The notes: generated by a model not told the origin, from the letters alone. A DNA stretch of 64,000 nucleotides from Burkholderia sp. SRS-46 (GCF_004343775.1 NZ_PTXL01000005.1:248001-312000), one strand, 5' to 3'; shown: positions 18,784 through 27,306, numbered from the stretch's first letter. Translations and numbers: made by a program.

Positions 18784-19623
18784 TCAGGTATACCGCCGCA
18801 GGCGTATCGAAAAATCGGCGATCGCGGTGACATCGCTTTGCTCCGCGTAGCGGCACCAATTTTGCAACTGGACCAGCAATTGTTCGCGCGATGCATGTGA
18901 CCACGCCCATAGCTCGAGCAAAGCCTCATACCTCTCCACGTACACGCGTATTCGCCGGCTGGCATTGCGGCTCGTCAGCGCCTGCTGGTCGGGCTTGTCC
19001 CGATAGCCCCAGGCCTGGCGCAGCCACCGTTTCATACCAAGCACGAACGCGCGCTTGTCGTCGCGGCTCATGTCCTTGATGCGGCGCAGCTCCCACCGGC
19101 AGGCGCGCTCGAACATGCGCGCATAGGCGGCCATGACTTCATGTCGGTTGCGGATGATCGCTTGCAGCGTCGCGTCGTCGACCACGGCCTTGTTCGAGAG
19201 CAGGCGCGGCTTCGTTGCTACCCGCCGAATGGTCGCCAATCTCAATGCTGCCAGCAGGCGAATGTACAGCCAGCCGATGTCGAACTCGAACCATCGGTTC
19301 GACAGCCTGGCGGACGTCACGTACGCGTGGTGATTGTTATGCAACTCTTCTCCGCCGATCAGGATGCCCAGCGGGAAGAGGTTGGTGCTCGCATCGGACG
19401 TGGCGATATTCCGATAACCGCCGAAGTGGCCGCCACCATTGACCACGCCGCCGGCCCAGAACGGAATCCACATCATCTGGATCGCCCACGCCGACACGCC
19501 GGGCAGCCCGGACAGCCCGACGTCGATCACGGCCAGCAGCCCGACGCCGAGACTCGGATAGCGAGCATAGACGTGGGGTTCGAGCCAGTCGTCCGGCGTG
19601 CCCACCCCATACCCGGATCCGAA
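18784..19623 (-). pseudogene. Fatty acid desaturase, N-terminally truncated
   Basis: From about residue 44 of the open frame the sequence is a membrane acyl-lipid or acyl-CoA desaturase: GYGVGTPDDWLEPHVYAR, a membrane pair, NGGGHFGGYRN and the third histidine box GGEELHNNHHAY, followed by the long soluble tail. The first two histidine boxes (normally in the first 150 residues) are missing. The DNA upstream reads as unrelated sequence and overlaps the HicB gene, so the break is near 19623. A diiron enzyme needs all three boxes, so this copy is very likely dead. Confidence 0.85.
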
Positions 19624-19729
19624 CCTACCTGCATGAGATCGGATCCCTGGAGATCGTTCTCTAGCGTACCGACACACCCACCCCTGGGAACGACAATGAT
19701 CGACGTCACATAGGAATCCGGAGTTGATC

Positions 19730-20152
19730 GTGGAATACCCCATCTTTATCACCCGACAGGAAGGCCCAGGCTATCGCGGATGGCTGCCGGATTTTCCCGG
19801 CGCGCACGTGGAGGGCCACACATACAGCGAGTTGGCAAACACCGCAAACGACCGGGTCAATGAACTGTATGACCAATGTGCGCGCCTAATTCCGTCCCCG
19901 ACAACGGACATGGCGGCATTGCATGCGTCGTGCATCGACGACGGCGAGGGAATCTGGAGGTTCATTGATATCGCCCGGCCGACGTCGTGTTCGGTGCTGG
20001 TCTTGCTATGCCTCCCCAAGCAGCTCGTCGAAAAGATCGATGCAGTGGCGAAATCGCGCCATATGAGCCGCGAAGCGGTGGTGGCCGAGTGTACGGAAGG
20101 AATTGGCCACCCAGCGTTGCGGTCCTCCTGCCACGAACTTGTCTTGGCGTAG
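19730..20152 (+). CDS. HicB-family antitoxin-like protein
   Basis: A 140-residue protein. The N-terminal half has the HicB-type RNase H-like fold signature (YPIFITRQEGPGYRGWLPDFPGAHVEGHTY, then ANTANDRVNELYD). The C-terminal half has a ribbon-helix-helix-like stretch (VLLCLPKQLVEKIDAVAKSRHMSREAVVAECTEG). GTG 19730 is chosen, six bases after GGAG. HicB normally neutralises the HicA mRNA interferase encoded next to it, but I see no HicA-like frame nearby, so it is an orphan. It may act only as a repressor. Confidence 0.8.
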   Translation: MEYPIFITRQEGPGYRGWLPDFPGAHVEGHTYSELANTANDRVNELYDQCARLIPSPTTDMAALHASCIDDGEGIWRFIDIARPTSCSVLVLLCLPKQLVEKIDAVAKSRHMSREAVVAECTEGIGHPALRSSCHELVLA

Positions 20153-20257
20153 CTGCCGAACGCGACTCAGCGAATTCATCTGCCCGGGTTGCGTCGCTTC
20201 ACCGATGCGGGAAAGTGATGCATGCGCCGTTTGTCGTCACAAGCGACGCGCCAAAGT

Positions 20258-20283
20258 AAAAAGCCGGCGCTTGGCCGGCTTCG
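20258..20283 (-). terminator. Intrinsic terminator for the gene at 20348-20557
   Basis: On the minus strand AGCCGGCC and GGCGCCGGCT-type arms form a stem followed by TTTTTAC. It lies 65 bp after the small minus-strand gene. On the plus strand the T-run is poor, so it mainly serves the minus strand. Confidence 0.75.
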
Positions 20284-20347
20284 AGTTCCGCCTTGCTGGG
20301 GCGGCTCCACGTTCTGTTTGAGAGCGAGGAGTTTTGCTACACATGCG

Positions 20348-20557
20348 CTATAGGTTCGGCAGAAAACCCATGCCCAGACGTTTCCTTGCATCGGAAATAC
20401 GTTGCTTGGGTGTAACGGCTTTCCACGAATGGGCATGGCTTCTCTGCCGCTCCGGGTGAACCACGGGCATTCCATCGTCGGTCGCGCGTGCCTCCGCCTG
20501 TTCTTGTTGCTCGTCCTTCACATTTTTTTCCCATTTCGGGTAATCGTTCATCAACAT
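20348..20557 (-). CDS. Hypothetical protein, 69 residues
   Basis: GGAGGGAGC precedes the start; either ATG 20557 or the ATG two codons later fits. The product is hydrophilic (NDYPKWEKNVKDEQQEQAEA), has a Lys/Arg-rich middle (KAVTPKQRISDARKRLG) and ends MGFLPNL. A terminator follows. The family is not recognised, but the ribosome site and terminator support a real gene. Confidence 0.65.
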   Translation of the reverse strand: MLMNDYPKWEKNVKDEQQEQAEARATDDGMPVVHPERQRSHAHSWKAVTPKQRISDARKRLGMGFLPNL

Positions 20558-20787
20558 GCTCCCTCCACAACCCCAGTTTCGTCATTGATTGGCTCGCGCC
20601 GCCCGAGTCGACATAAAACTGCGCAAGCGATACGGATCGCGACGGCCCACTTCGATCACGGCGTTTACATCTCGATGAAGTCTGCGGCCGATCTGCAGTC
20701 TGTGCGTCATGTGTCAGCCTGCTCGTGCGAGCGTCTGAAGTCGGTACGCTGCCGTACGGGCGGGATGGCATGGATGCGGGTCTGGCA

Positions 20788-21519
20788 TCAGCGCCGTTTC
20801 TCAAGGCGCTTCAAATCAGGGAGCAGGCGGTCGAATTCTCGCCTGACCACGCCGTAGCATTCGCACACGCGCTTCTCAAGCCCGGAGCGATCCAATACCT
20901 CGATGTGCCCATAGTTGTACCGGATCAACCCGGCATCCTGAAGTTTCAGCGCAGCTTCCGTCACGCCCGACCGGCGGACACCGAGCATGTTGGCGATCAG
21001 TTCCTGCGTCATTTTCAGTTCGCTCGATGGCAGGCGATCGAGGCTGAGCAGGAGCCACCGACAGAGCTGCTGATCGATCGAGTGATGTCGATTGCATACG
21101 GCTGTTTGCGCCATCTGTGTGATGAGCGCCTGGGTGTAGCGTAGCAACAGCCGCTGCATCGAACCGCCTCGACGGAACTCGTCTTTCAGGATGCGCGCAT
21201 CGAGTCGGTAAGCGTGTCCCGCGCTTTGGACGATCGCGCGGCTCGGGGTTGTTTCGCCCCCCATGAATAGCGCGATGCCGATCAACCCATCGTTGCCGAC
21301 GATGGCAATTTCGGCTGAGGAACCGTCTTCCATCACGTACAACAGCGACACGATGGACGTCGTCGGAAAATAGACGTGACTGAGCGCACCACCCGACTCG
21401 TACAGCACCTTTCCCAACGGCATGTCGACCAGCACGAGCTGCGGCGAAATATGCGCCAGATCTTCTACCGGTAATGCTGCCAGCAGATGATTTTCGATCA
21501 TGGATGGCTGACCCGACAT
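20788..21519 (-). CDS. Crp/Fnr-family transcription regulator
   Basis: A 243-residue protein. Residues about 15-120 form the cyclic-nucleotide-binding-like sensor domain (VLYESGGALSHVYFPTTSIVSL, EIAIVGNDGLIGIALFMGG). About 125-150 is the dimer helix. About 170-215 is the winged HTH (MTQELIANMLGVRRSGVTEAALKL, GLIRYNYGHIEVLD). There is no Cys cluster at the N-terminus, so it is not a classic oxygen-sensing Fe-S FNR. GGAGGAG lies six bases before ATG 21519. It may regulate neighbouring stress genes, but I could not find clear palindromic sites. Confidence 0.92.
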   Translation of the reverse strand: MSGQPSMIENHLLAALPVEDLAHISPQLVLVDMPLGKVLYESGGALSHVYFPTTSIVSLLYVMEDGSSAEIAIVGNDGLIGIALFMGGETTPSRAIVQSAGHAYRLDARILKDEFRRGGSMQRLLLRYTQALITQMAQTAVCNRHHSIDQQLCRWLLLSLDRLPSSELKMTQELIANMLGVRRSGVTEAALKLQDAGLIRYNYGHIEVLDRSGLEKRVCECYGVVRREFDRLLPDLKRLEKRR

Positions 21520-21886
21520 ATGTCACTCCTCCAGTGGCTGCAGCCTCTACCCAAGACGCCCCAACGACACGAAGCGTCATCGGCTTGAGACTCGAACTCG
21601 CGAAGCAGACCTTGAGCGAGAATCCTGGCGTCTTCGAGCGCGAGACCGTACTGCTCTCGATGTGATATCGTCCAGAATGACTTTCTGCGTGTATTCGATC
21701 ATCCTAGCACTCCGGGTGAAATCGAACGGATGCGGTCGACTCCGGACAGGTCGACGGGAAGCTGGCAAGGACGATCCGGCGACATCGGACCAATATGCCC
21801 CGTCGATTATTACTACACGCGATGTTCGGGCAGCGTGCGGTCCTTGCGGATATTCCCCCGCCAGGATCGATGCCTGGGCTTTCGCG
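21520..21886. other. No gene recognised
   Basis: The region between the Crp/Fnr gene start and the end of the nitroreductase gene. Open frames here are short and poorly protein-like. Confidence 0.5.
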
Positions 21887-23485
21887 TCAAGGCTGATTCT
21901 CGTACGGCGGAAATGCCGACAGGCGTGGATCGTCCACCGCGCCACCGACGGTGAAGTGATACAGGGATTGCCAGGCATGATCCTTCGCGCCGAGCAATGT
22001 GTGCATTTCATCATCGAAAAAACAGCCGATCCCCGTCGCGCGTACTCCGGCGGCTTCTGCTTCGAGATAGAGCGCCTGGCCAAGCATGCCGCATTCCCAG
22101 AACAGATGGCGATAACGCCATGGTTGCTTCAACGCGATTTCGAATCTCGCGATCATCCCAAGCGCAAAGCAGGAATCAGCACCGATATCCTGGTGGCAGC
22201 AAATCAACTTTGCCGCCGCGCGCAAATCGTAAGGCAGCAGAAAATAGAGCGGCAGATGGTCCGGCCCGATCTTTTGCCACAGCCATTCCGGACGCAGAGA
22301 CCGCTTGAGATCCGGCAGTGCGCCCGGCGTTCTCACGAGCATATAGAGGCCCGGCTCCAGGCCGTCGACGCGGTGCACCAATAGCGCCGCATGCACTGCG
22401 GCCGGAGACATCAGCGCATTCCACGGCGGCGTGTCGGGATGTGTCAGCAGGCACGCCAGCATGCTGAAAAGAGCCGCGTCGCTGATGCGCGTCGTGCCAT
22501 CGAAATTCACGGCGCTGCGACGCTGTCTGGCGATTCGGGCGAAGCTGAGATCGAGGGCTGGCGTCGCCGGCGCTGCACACTGCTCCGGGTTCGGCGAGGG
22601 TGATTCGCGAGTATGGGTCTTGTGTGTGGCGCGATGAATCGAATCGATGTCCAGCCACGTCACATGTCCCGAACTCAGTTGATTGGCGCGTCCGTGCCAC
22701 TGTGCCCTGTCCAGAGCGATCAGCATGCGCTCGAGATCGGGCCGCGTGTCAGGGTTGCCGATCCAGAGCAAAAGATCCGGCGCCTCCGTTTCGGCATCCT
22801 TGAAATCTTCGCGGCGATCCACTCCAAGTAAGCCGGCCACTGCATCATCCGCAGCCGACTCCATCAACCGCGTCTGCCAGCCGAGCGCCGCGGCTGCGTA
22901 ACTCATCGCAGCGATGACATGACCGCAATCCTGCTGGCAGTAGCGCCAGGCGCGCATGCCGTATTTCCACACCTCGCGCCAATGGATCGAGCTTATGCCG
23001 ACCAGGACACCACTTTCCGAAAACGCCTCGGTCCATTGTGGCTCGTCCACCGCAGCGCGATGTTCAAGCGCATGATCCCGGCTCAGGTAGTGGTAGACGC
23101 CTGCGGACAAGCCGGGCAGAGCCGGACATAGAAGATAGCCCTCGGTCGGATGCAGATTTCCACTCGAAGGGTTGCAGCGCAGTGCCCACCGCTGGGCGCC
23201 ATAGGATTTCCACGCCGACAGGCCGAGTGAGAGTTCGAACAGGATTGCCAGATGGGACAGATCGAATCCCTGCGCGGGCGGCAAGGTGCCGCAGCGTAAC
23301 GCGTTGTAGCGCGTGGCCAGGGTGTCCGCGGCTAACGGCAGAGCAACGCGCGGTGCGCCGTGAAATACCCGAAACGGATCCGGCTGGGTTGTCCAGTCGA
23401 GCCCCCCAGGGCCAGGAGCGTAGAAGTTGAGACGGTGCTTGCTGCGTTCGTGATAATCAAGCAGCGCATGCTTTGACCGATCCAT
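21887..23485 (-). CDS. SagB-type nitroreductase-like protein with two domains
   Basis: A 532-residue protein with two nitroreductase-fold halves. The first (about residues 15-250) carries the SagB/ThcOx signature PSSGNLHPTEGYLL and the start YHERSKHRLNFYAPGPGGLDW. The second (about 300-525) starts FARIARQRRSAVNFDGTTRI and includes ALYLEAEAAGVRATGIGCFFDD. SagB-type enzymes oxidise azolines in peptide maturation, using FMN. Here no precursor, cyclodehydratase or protease gene is visible, so the substrate is unknown. ATG 23485 follows GAGAGGGGG; the longer upstream frame is low-complexity. It lies among stress-type genes on the same strand. Confidence 0.88.
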   Translation of the reverse strand: MDRSKHALLDYHERSKHRLNFYAPGPGGLDWTTQPDPFRVFHGAPRVALPLAADTLATRYNALRCGTLPPAQGFDLSHLAILFELSLGLSAWKSYGAQRWALRCNPSSGNLHPTEGYLLCPALPGLSAGVYHYLSRDHALEHRAAVDEPQWTEAFSESGVLVGISSIHWREVWKYGMRAWRYCQQDCGHVIAAMSYAAAALGWQTRLMESAADDAVAGLLGVDRREDFKDAETEAPDLLLWIGNPDTRPDLERMLIALDRAQWHGRANQLSSGHVTWLDIDSIHRATHKTHTRESPSPNPEQCAAPATPALDLSFARIARQRRSAVNFDGTTRISDAALFSMLACLLTHPDTPPWNALMSPAAVHAALLVHRVDGLEPGLYMLVRTPGALPDLKRSLRPEWLWQKIGPDHLPLYFLLPYDLRAAAKLICCHQDIGADSCFALGMIARFEIALKQPWRYRHLFWECGMLGQALYLEAEAAGVRATGIGCFFDDEMHTLLGAKDHAWQSLYHFTVGGAVDDPRLSAFPPYENQP

Positions 23486-23576
23486 GCCCCCTCTCACCCC
23501 GGAATACCCGCACACGCGGCTAGCGCAGGTCAGAATGAAGGCGCACGTGGAGTGCGGGCGCAAACGAGGGCCACTC

Positions 23577-23843
23577 TCACGAGATCGTGTACCAGTTCTG
23601 GGAACCACCCTTGTAAAGGTCTCTGGCAAGTCCCAGAATCCGGTCGCGATTACGGTCGAAGGCCGCAAGCAAGGCGAACTCGCCAGAACCCATGTGGGAG
23701 TTCAGTTTCGCCAGCATCGCATCGTCGACCAGAAAGGTAATCTCGCGAGAATTGTCGTAGCCCCAAAAGCATACACAGTGTCTGGAAGCGTCGTAGGTGC
23801 GACTGGGATTGGGAAAGTTGAGTGTCACGGCGCTATTCCCCAT
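23577..23843 (-). CDS. DUF1488-family protein
   Basis: An 88-residue protein with the DUF1488 layout: LNFPNPSRTYDASRHCVCFWGYDNSREITFLVD, then a C-terminal helix pair (LAAFDRNRDRILGLARDLY). AGGAGGG precedes ATG 23843. That ATG begins right after the TAG stop of the upstream small gene, so the two are translated together. DUF1488 proteins are short and uncharacterised. The window gives no direct functional hint. Confidence 0.85.
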   Translation of the reverse strand: MGNSAVTLNFPNPSRTYDASRHCVCFWGYDNSREITFLVDDAMLAKLNSHMGSGEFALLAAFDRNRDRILGLARDLYKGGSQNWYTIS

Positions 23844-24029
23844 CTAACCCTCCTGACAGATATAACGCCACTTGCTCGCGTTGACATTGATGCGAGCGTC
23901 ATTTTCGCGCCGCTTCTCGGCACGCTCGCTGTCCGCGCGCTTCAGTGCCGACGCGCGCGCCTTTTTCACGTCAGCGTAATCGCTGTGCCTGGCGGGCGTG
24001 GCTGGCTTCAGTTCGGTTTGCTTAGGCAT
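23844..24029 (-). CDS. Small charged protein with NASKWRY end, paralogue
   Basis: A 61-residue protein from ATG 24029 (MPKQTELKPATPARHSDYAD). A charged helix (KKARASALKRADSERAEKRREND) is followed by INVNASKWRYICQEG. It shares the helix plus NASKWRY plan with the protein at 18508. Its stop abuts the start of the DUF1488 gene, so the pair forms a tight operon. Confidence 0.7.
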   Translation of the reverse strand: MPKQTELKPATPARHSDYADVKKARASALKRADSERAEKRRENDARINVNASKWRYICQEG

Positions 24030-24504
24030 GCCGGTTCCCAAAAAGAGAATTTCAAATTTCAGGACCGTCGCGGTGACTGAATTTCGTCGTCGCCCGCCCT
24101 ATACGAGGACCGGACGACGACCCGCGGGCTTGCCGCCGACGGCATCTCTCGCGCACGGAACTGCCGGACCGAACCTCAGAGGGAGGCTCGGTTGACGCGC
24201 GAAGTTCGCAGCTTCGACGTTCGCGCGCAGGATCGTCGTGGTGAGCTTTCTGCTTGGCTGTGCGGACAGGGGGAAGCGTAAGGAGTCGGAGCAAAACCAT
24301 CGGTCACGCACATCGAACCTCACGAGAATGCGCCCTATACCACGGCCACGCAAGCGCTATCTCGCGTCGAGGCCATGATCGCCCCCAAGCAACACTACCG
24401 TCATCAACTTGCGCGTGACGGCCGCCAGCCAGCGCTTTTTCTCAGTTCCATCCCACGAACAGGCGACGCGCAGTGCGCGCGGCGGCCTGTTCAGCGGGGC
24501 GGGC
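24030..24504. other. No gene recognised
   Basis: Promoter side of the small operon plus GC-rich DNA with only overlapping frames. Nothing convincing is seen. Confidence 0.45.
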
Positions 24505-24534
24505 TGTTGATTTCCACCGAGTCTTAACCCACCG
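24505..24534 (+). repeat. Solo IS21 right end
   Basis: A stretch beginning TGTTGATTTCCACCGAGTCT is identical over about 29 bp to the right end of the IS21 element at 34228 (read on the other strand). The rest of that element is missing, so this is a relic of a second copy. Confidence 0.8.
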
Positions 24535-24561
24535 GGGATGCGGTCGTTTTCTTGGACTGAT

Positions 24562-24627
24562 TTAGGTCGTTAACCCGAAGCTTTCACGGTACTCGATGGG
24601 GCTGAGATAGCCAAGAGATCGAGTCAA
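24562..24627 (-). pseudogene. C-terminal scrap of an IS3-family transposase
   Basis: The minus strand reads LTRSLGYLSPIEYRESF and then GLTT and a stop, the typical tail of an IS3 OrfB (LGYLSP.EYR). Only about 21 codons remain, next to the IS21 end relic. Confidence 0.75.
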
Positions 24628-25086
24628 CAGCTGACGATTTCTTCTCGTTAGCATGCTGCTGTTGCCCGAGTGCTCACCCCATAAGAGGACGGTTACTATC
24701 AGACCCGCTCCCGAAGGTACTGGATGCACTTTAGTCGTAGACCCAACCGATTCGTGAGCGCACCTCGCGAGTGGGTTGCCGCATCATCTGCCACACTGGG
24801 ACGTTGTTCGGAGGGCGCGGTGCTATCTACGCCGTGGACAGACTTCGCTATTTGAAGAGCAGCGTGACCTATCCAGACACGATCGCGCCACTCGCATTTC
24901 GCTCGATGGACGACTAGCCATGCCTGAAGTGATTCAACGAGCTGAGGGGGTGACAGCCACTGACGAGTTTTCCTTTGGGTGACGAGTTGCAGCCCAACAA
25001 GAAAACAGAGCAAATCAACATACCTGGTCGCGACGCGCATGGTTGGTCTTCTGGCTTTCAATGTTTGTGAACGCGTCGGTGTGTGC
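24628..25086. other. No trusted gene
   Basis: A minus-strand frame at 24699-25061 (120 codons) has no clear ribosome site and an odd composition. I do not count it as a gene. Confidence 0.4.
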
Positions 25087-25293
25087 TCATCCTTGAATAC
25101 TGAGCGCCTTCTCTAATGCGGCAATCAATTTGAATGCGTCATCCCGGCCGATCAGAAAACCCCGGCTGGTATACTCGCACCCGAATGCATAGAAGCTCGG
25201 CAACAGAGTCACCATGTCTTTCTGCTGATTGAAATCAACTTCGCATTTAGTCAGCGGGAAAAACGGAGGCACCTCGATCGACATGTTGTACAC
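25087..25293 (-). CDS. Hypothetical protein, 68 residues
   Basis: GTG 25293 follows AGGAGAG. The product (MYNMSIEVPPFFPLTKCEVD, then FYAFGCEYTSRGFLIGRDDAF) is soluble and ends in a helix (KLIAALEKALS). It starts ten bases after the stop of the S21-like gene on the same strand, so the two are probably one operon. Family unknown. Confidence 0.6.
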   Translation of the reverse strand: MYNMSIEVPPFFPLTKCEVDFNQQKDMVTLLPSFYAFGCEYTSRGFLIGRDDAFKLIAALEKALSIQG

Positions 25294-25302
25294 GATGCTC
25301 TC

Positions 25303-25515
25303 CTAGTACATTTTTCGGGGTGGCAACATGCGCTTCGCACGCAAGCGCTGCCTAGCAACGGCGCTGGCTTTTTTTCGCTTGCGTTCTGTCGTTGGCTTTT
25401 CATAGCCAGTGCGACTGCGCAACTCGCGGATCAGCCCTGTTTTCTCGATGCCACGTCGAAATCGCCGCAGCGCGACATCGATCGGTTCGTTGAGCTTTAG
25501 AGTAATTGTCGTCAT
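25303..25515 (-). CDS. rpsU: Ribosomal protein S21 (accessory copy)
   Basis: A 70-residue S21 protein: [20 protein letters not shown], then [19 protein letters not shown], then a basic [17 protein letters not shown] tail ending LPPRKMY. S21 is a small 30S protein that affects translation initiation. The length and basic tail are normal for the family. It lies away from any ribosomal or dnaG/rpoD operon and shares its block with IF-1 and CspA paralogues, so it is an accessory copy. The following 68-residue gene is close enough to be co-transcribed. Confidence 0.92.
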   Translation of the reverse strand: MTTITLKLNEPIDVALRRFRRGIEKTGLIRELRSRTGYEKPTTERKRKKASAVARQRLRAKRMLPPRKMY

Positions 25516-25577
25516 GTAGATCCTGTTTCGAAAGGTTCAAATGGACACCTAGCCGAGCTGTGTCATGACGGCGCTTG

Positions 25578-25757
25578 CTATCTCGTCGGATTCGAATTCC
25601 GAATATCCGGCTCCGATCGACAGTGCACGATAGCCATGAACATTTGCAACTCATGTGGATGGCACATCGCTGAATCGGCGATTCTGGCGGGCACGACGGT
25701 GTCGATCCAGGTGACCTCATGTCGTCTGATCAAGCCGAGCAGTTCGTCGATGATCAT
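25578..25757 (-). CDS. Hypothetical protein, 59 residues
   Basis: ATG 25757 is four bases after GGAGAG. The product (MIIDELLGLIRRHEVTWIDT) starts with an amphipathic helix and contains CHPHELQ and HCRSEP. It lies just upstream of the S21-like gene on the same strand and may be the first gene of that operon. No family is recognised. Confidence 0.5.
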   Translation of the reverse strand: MIIDELLGLIRRHEVTWIDTVVPARIADSAMCHPHELQMFMAIVHCRSEPDIRNSNPTR

Positions 25758-25804
25758 TTCGCTCTCCAAAAGACAGGGGATTTGTGTTGCGCTGACGAGT
25801 CGCC

Positions 25805-26089
25805 TCAGCGCGCACTGGAAAAGAACCCCTGTTTGCCGCGATTGTCGTCGATGATGTTCTCAGCATAGAGCACAGAGGCACGACGGGCGTCGCCGGCGCT
25901 GTCAAATGGCGATGTGTCGCGCAATCTGAAAGTCTGGCTCTGCGTCAGCGTATCGGTGGTCCCGCGAAGGCAAATCTTGACCGCCGCATCGAACCCTGCG
26001 TCGTAGTTATGCGGGCAGCCATTCGGCGCCGTCACGTGAGGGTAAATCAGTGGATAAATCTCGAATCCACGGTAGACGTGCATGCTCAT
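25805..26089 (-). CDS. Small conserved protein (RGFEIYPLIYPH family), copy 2
   Basis: A 94-residue protein from ATG 26089, with CAGGAG upstream. It is clearly paralogous to 12477-12761 over its whole length: the same MSM-VYRGFEIYPLIYPH start, GFDAAVKICLRGT middle and DARRASVLYAENIIDDNRGK end. As in copy 1, an IF-1-like sequence lies upstream on the same strand, here only as a remnant. That makes the pair a duplicated segment. Function unknown. Confidence 0.75.
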   Translation of the reverse strand: MSMHVYRGFEIYPLIYPHVTAPNGCPHNYDAGFDAAVKICLRGTTDTLTQSQTFRLRDTSPFDSAGDARRASVLYAENIIDDNRGKQGFFSSAR

Positions 26090-26423
26090 GACAAACTCCT
26101 GGCGTTCGGCCACGACGAGTCGCATGGGCGAACACATCCAGCCGGTATCCACGTTGCAGAGCAGGCTGGTTGGTGAAGGGGACTACGTTGCAGCGCGAAG
26201 GAGGGGCGATGCAGCAAGAGGGCGGATGGAGGGGCGAAAGGTCAGAGGACTGATGGTCCCCCTGACGGACCCATCATACGCGCATCGTTTGATGCACGTC
26301 CAAATTATTTCGGGTTTTGAGCAAGAACGCATCGGCATACGGTGCGACAAGCGCGCGGTATCGGCTTGCGAGCGTCAGGAGGTGACGTTGTCACGTGTCC
26401 ATTCGATGACGACCGTGATCAAG

Positions 26424-26597
26424 CTAGCGTCGAACGAATCGCTTTCCCGTCGAAGCGATCGGCGCCCGGTCGTCTCTGTGCCGGAAATTGATGCGGCCTT
26501 TGGTCAGATCGTAGACGGACAACTCCAGCCTTACGTGATCCCCCGCGAGGATTCTGATACGGTACCTGCACATGCGTCCCGATGCGTATGCTGCGAA
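26424..26597 (-). pseudogene. IF-1 remnant lacking its N-terminus
   Basis: The frame reads [20 protein letters not shown], then [20 protein letters not shown], matching the second half of the IF-1 at 12856. The first third of IF-1 (start and first beta strands) is missing, and no start codon with a ribosome site replaces it. It is the decayed partner of the duplicated IF-1 plus 94-residue-protein segment. Confidence 0.85.
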
Positions 26598-26660
26598 CCG
26601 CAATGGCGGGCACTGATGATCGTCAATTCGTGGACATGACAAGTTGGCGCCGGCGCAACA

Positions 26661-26978
26661 CTATCGTTGTGGATGCTTCATTTCTTCGGCTTCCATCGCG
26701 GCAAGTCGTTCTTCGCTTGCGGAAACGGATTCCATGGCTTCGTCGATCGAAGCTAATGCATACTCGCAAGCCAGTTTGGTTTCTTCAACCGTAGGCTCTG
26801 GCTCCTCATCGTCGCTGGGTGGAGGGGATAGCATATCTCCGAGCATCATCGCCAGTTCGGGGGTGTCCCATTGTTCCCCCCTTTGTTCCTTCTTCTTTAT
26901 ATAGTGGCGGATTTCTGCGTCTTGCTCTGGCGAGAGTGGAAGGTGTCGAAACGTGTTGCTTGGTGTGGCGTCAATCAT
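26661..26978 (-). CDS. Small acidic protein family, copy 2 (105 residues)
   Basis: It starts at ATG 26978 (MIDATPSNTFRHLPLSPEQD), seven bases after GGAG. It shares with 15812-16129 the EQDAEIRHYIKK, WDTPELAMML and long acidic ASIDEAMESVSASEERLAAME parts, with the same total length. It sits just upstream of the IF-1 remnant, whereas copy 1 lies about 2.7 kb from its IF-1, so the two regions have been rearranged. Function unknown. Confidence 0.7.
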   Translation of the reverse strand: MIDATPSNTFRHLPLSPEQDAEIRHYIKKKEQRGEQWDTPELAMMLGDMLSPPPSDDEEPEPTVEETKLACEYALASIDEAMESVSASEERLAAMEAEEMKHPQR

Positions 26979-27075
26979 GATGTTGCTCCAAAGGTTTGAT
27001 TCGACTCGCTCAAACTGCCTCCGGGATTGAGAGAGCCAAGGAAAATGTTGAGGATGAGAGAACAGGTTCCTATTT

Positions 27076-27306
27076 TCAGCTGTGCGAATCGTGCATTCGT
27101 TCGAGGCGCCCCAAAAGCTCATCCACTTGGAGTTCGATGACCTTGTTTCGCTGCGATTGCGTGCGGAGTTTGTTGAGCTTGACTTTCCAATACGCTGGAT
27201 CGCTTACGGGCGATCTCTTGATGAAGGCATGTTGTGCTTGCTCAAGTAGTCCGATTGCTCGCCTGATATGGACCAATTCGCGTTCCACTTCGCAGTACCA
27301 GCTCAT
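27076..27306 (-). CDS. Hypothetical helical protein, 76 residues
   Basis: ATG 27306 (MSWYCEVERELVHIRRAIGL) has AGGCGG upstream. The whole product looks like an alpha-helical hairpin (LEQAQHAFIKR, then YWKVKLNKLRTQSQRN, ELQVDELLGRLERM). It precedes the 105-residue gene on the same strand. No family is recognised. Confidence 0.55.
   Translation of the reverse strand: MSWYCEVERELVHIRRAIGLLEQAQHAFIKRSPVSDPAYWKVKLNKLRTQSQRNKVIELQVDELLGRLERMHDSHS

Noticed and set aside
24699..25061. 120-codon minus-strand frame
   Set aside because: No ribosome site, odd composition, and it sits between IS relics. I could not support it as a gene.
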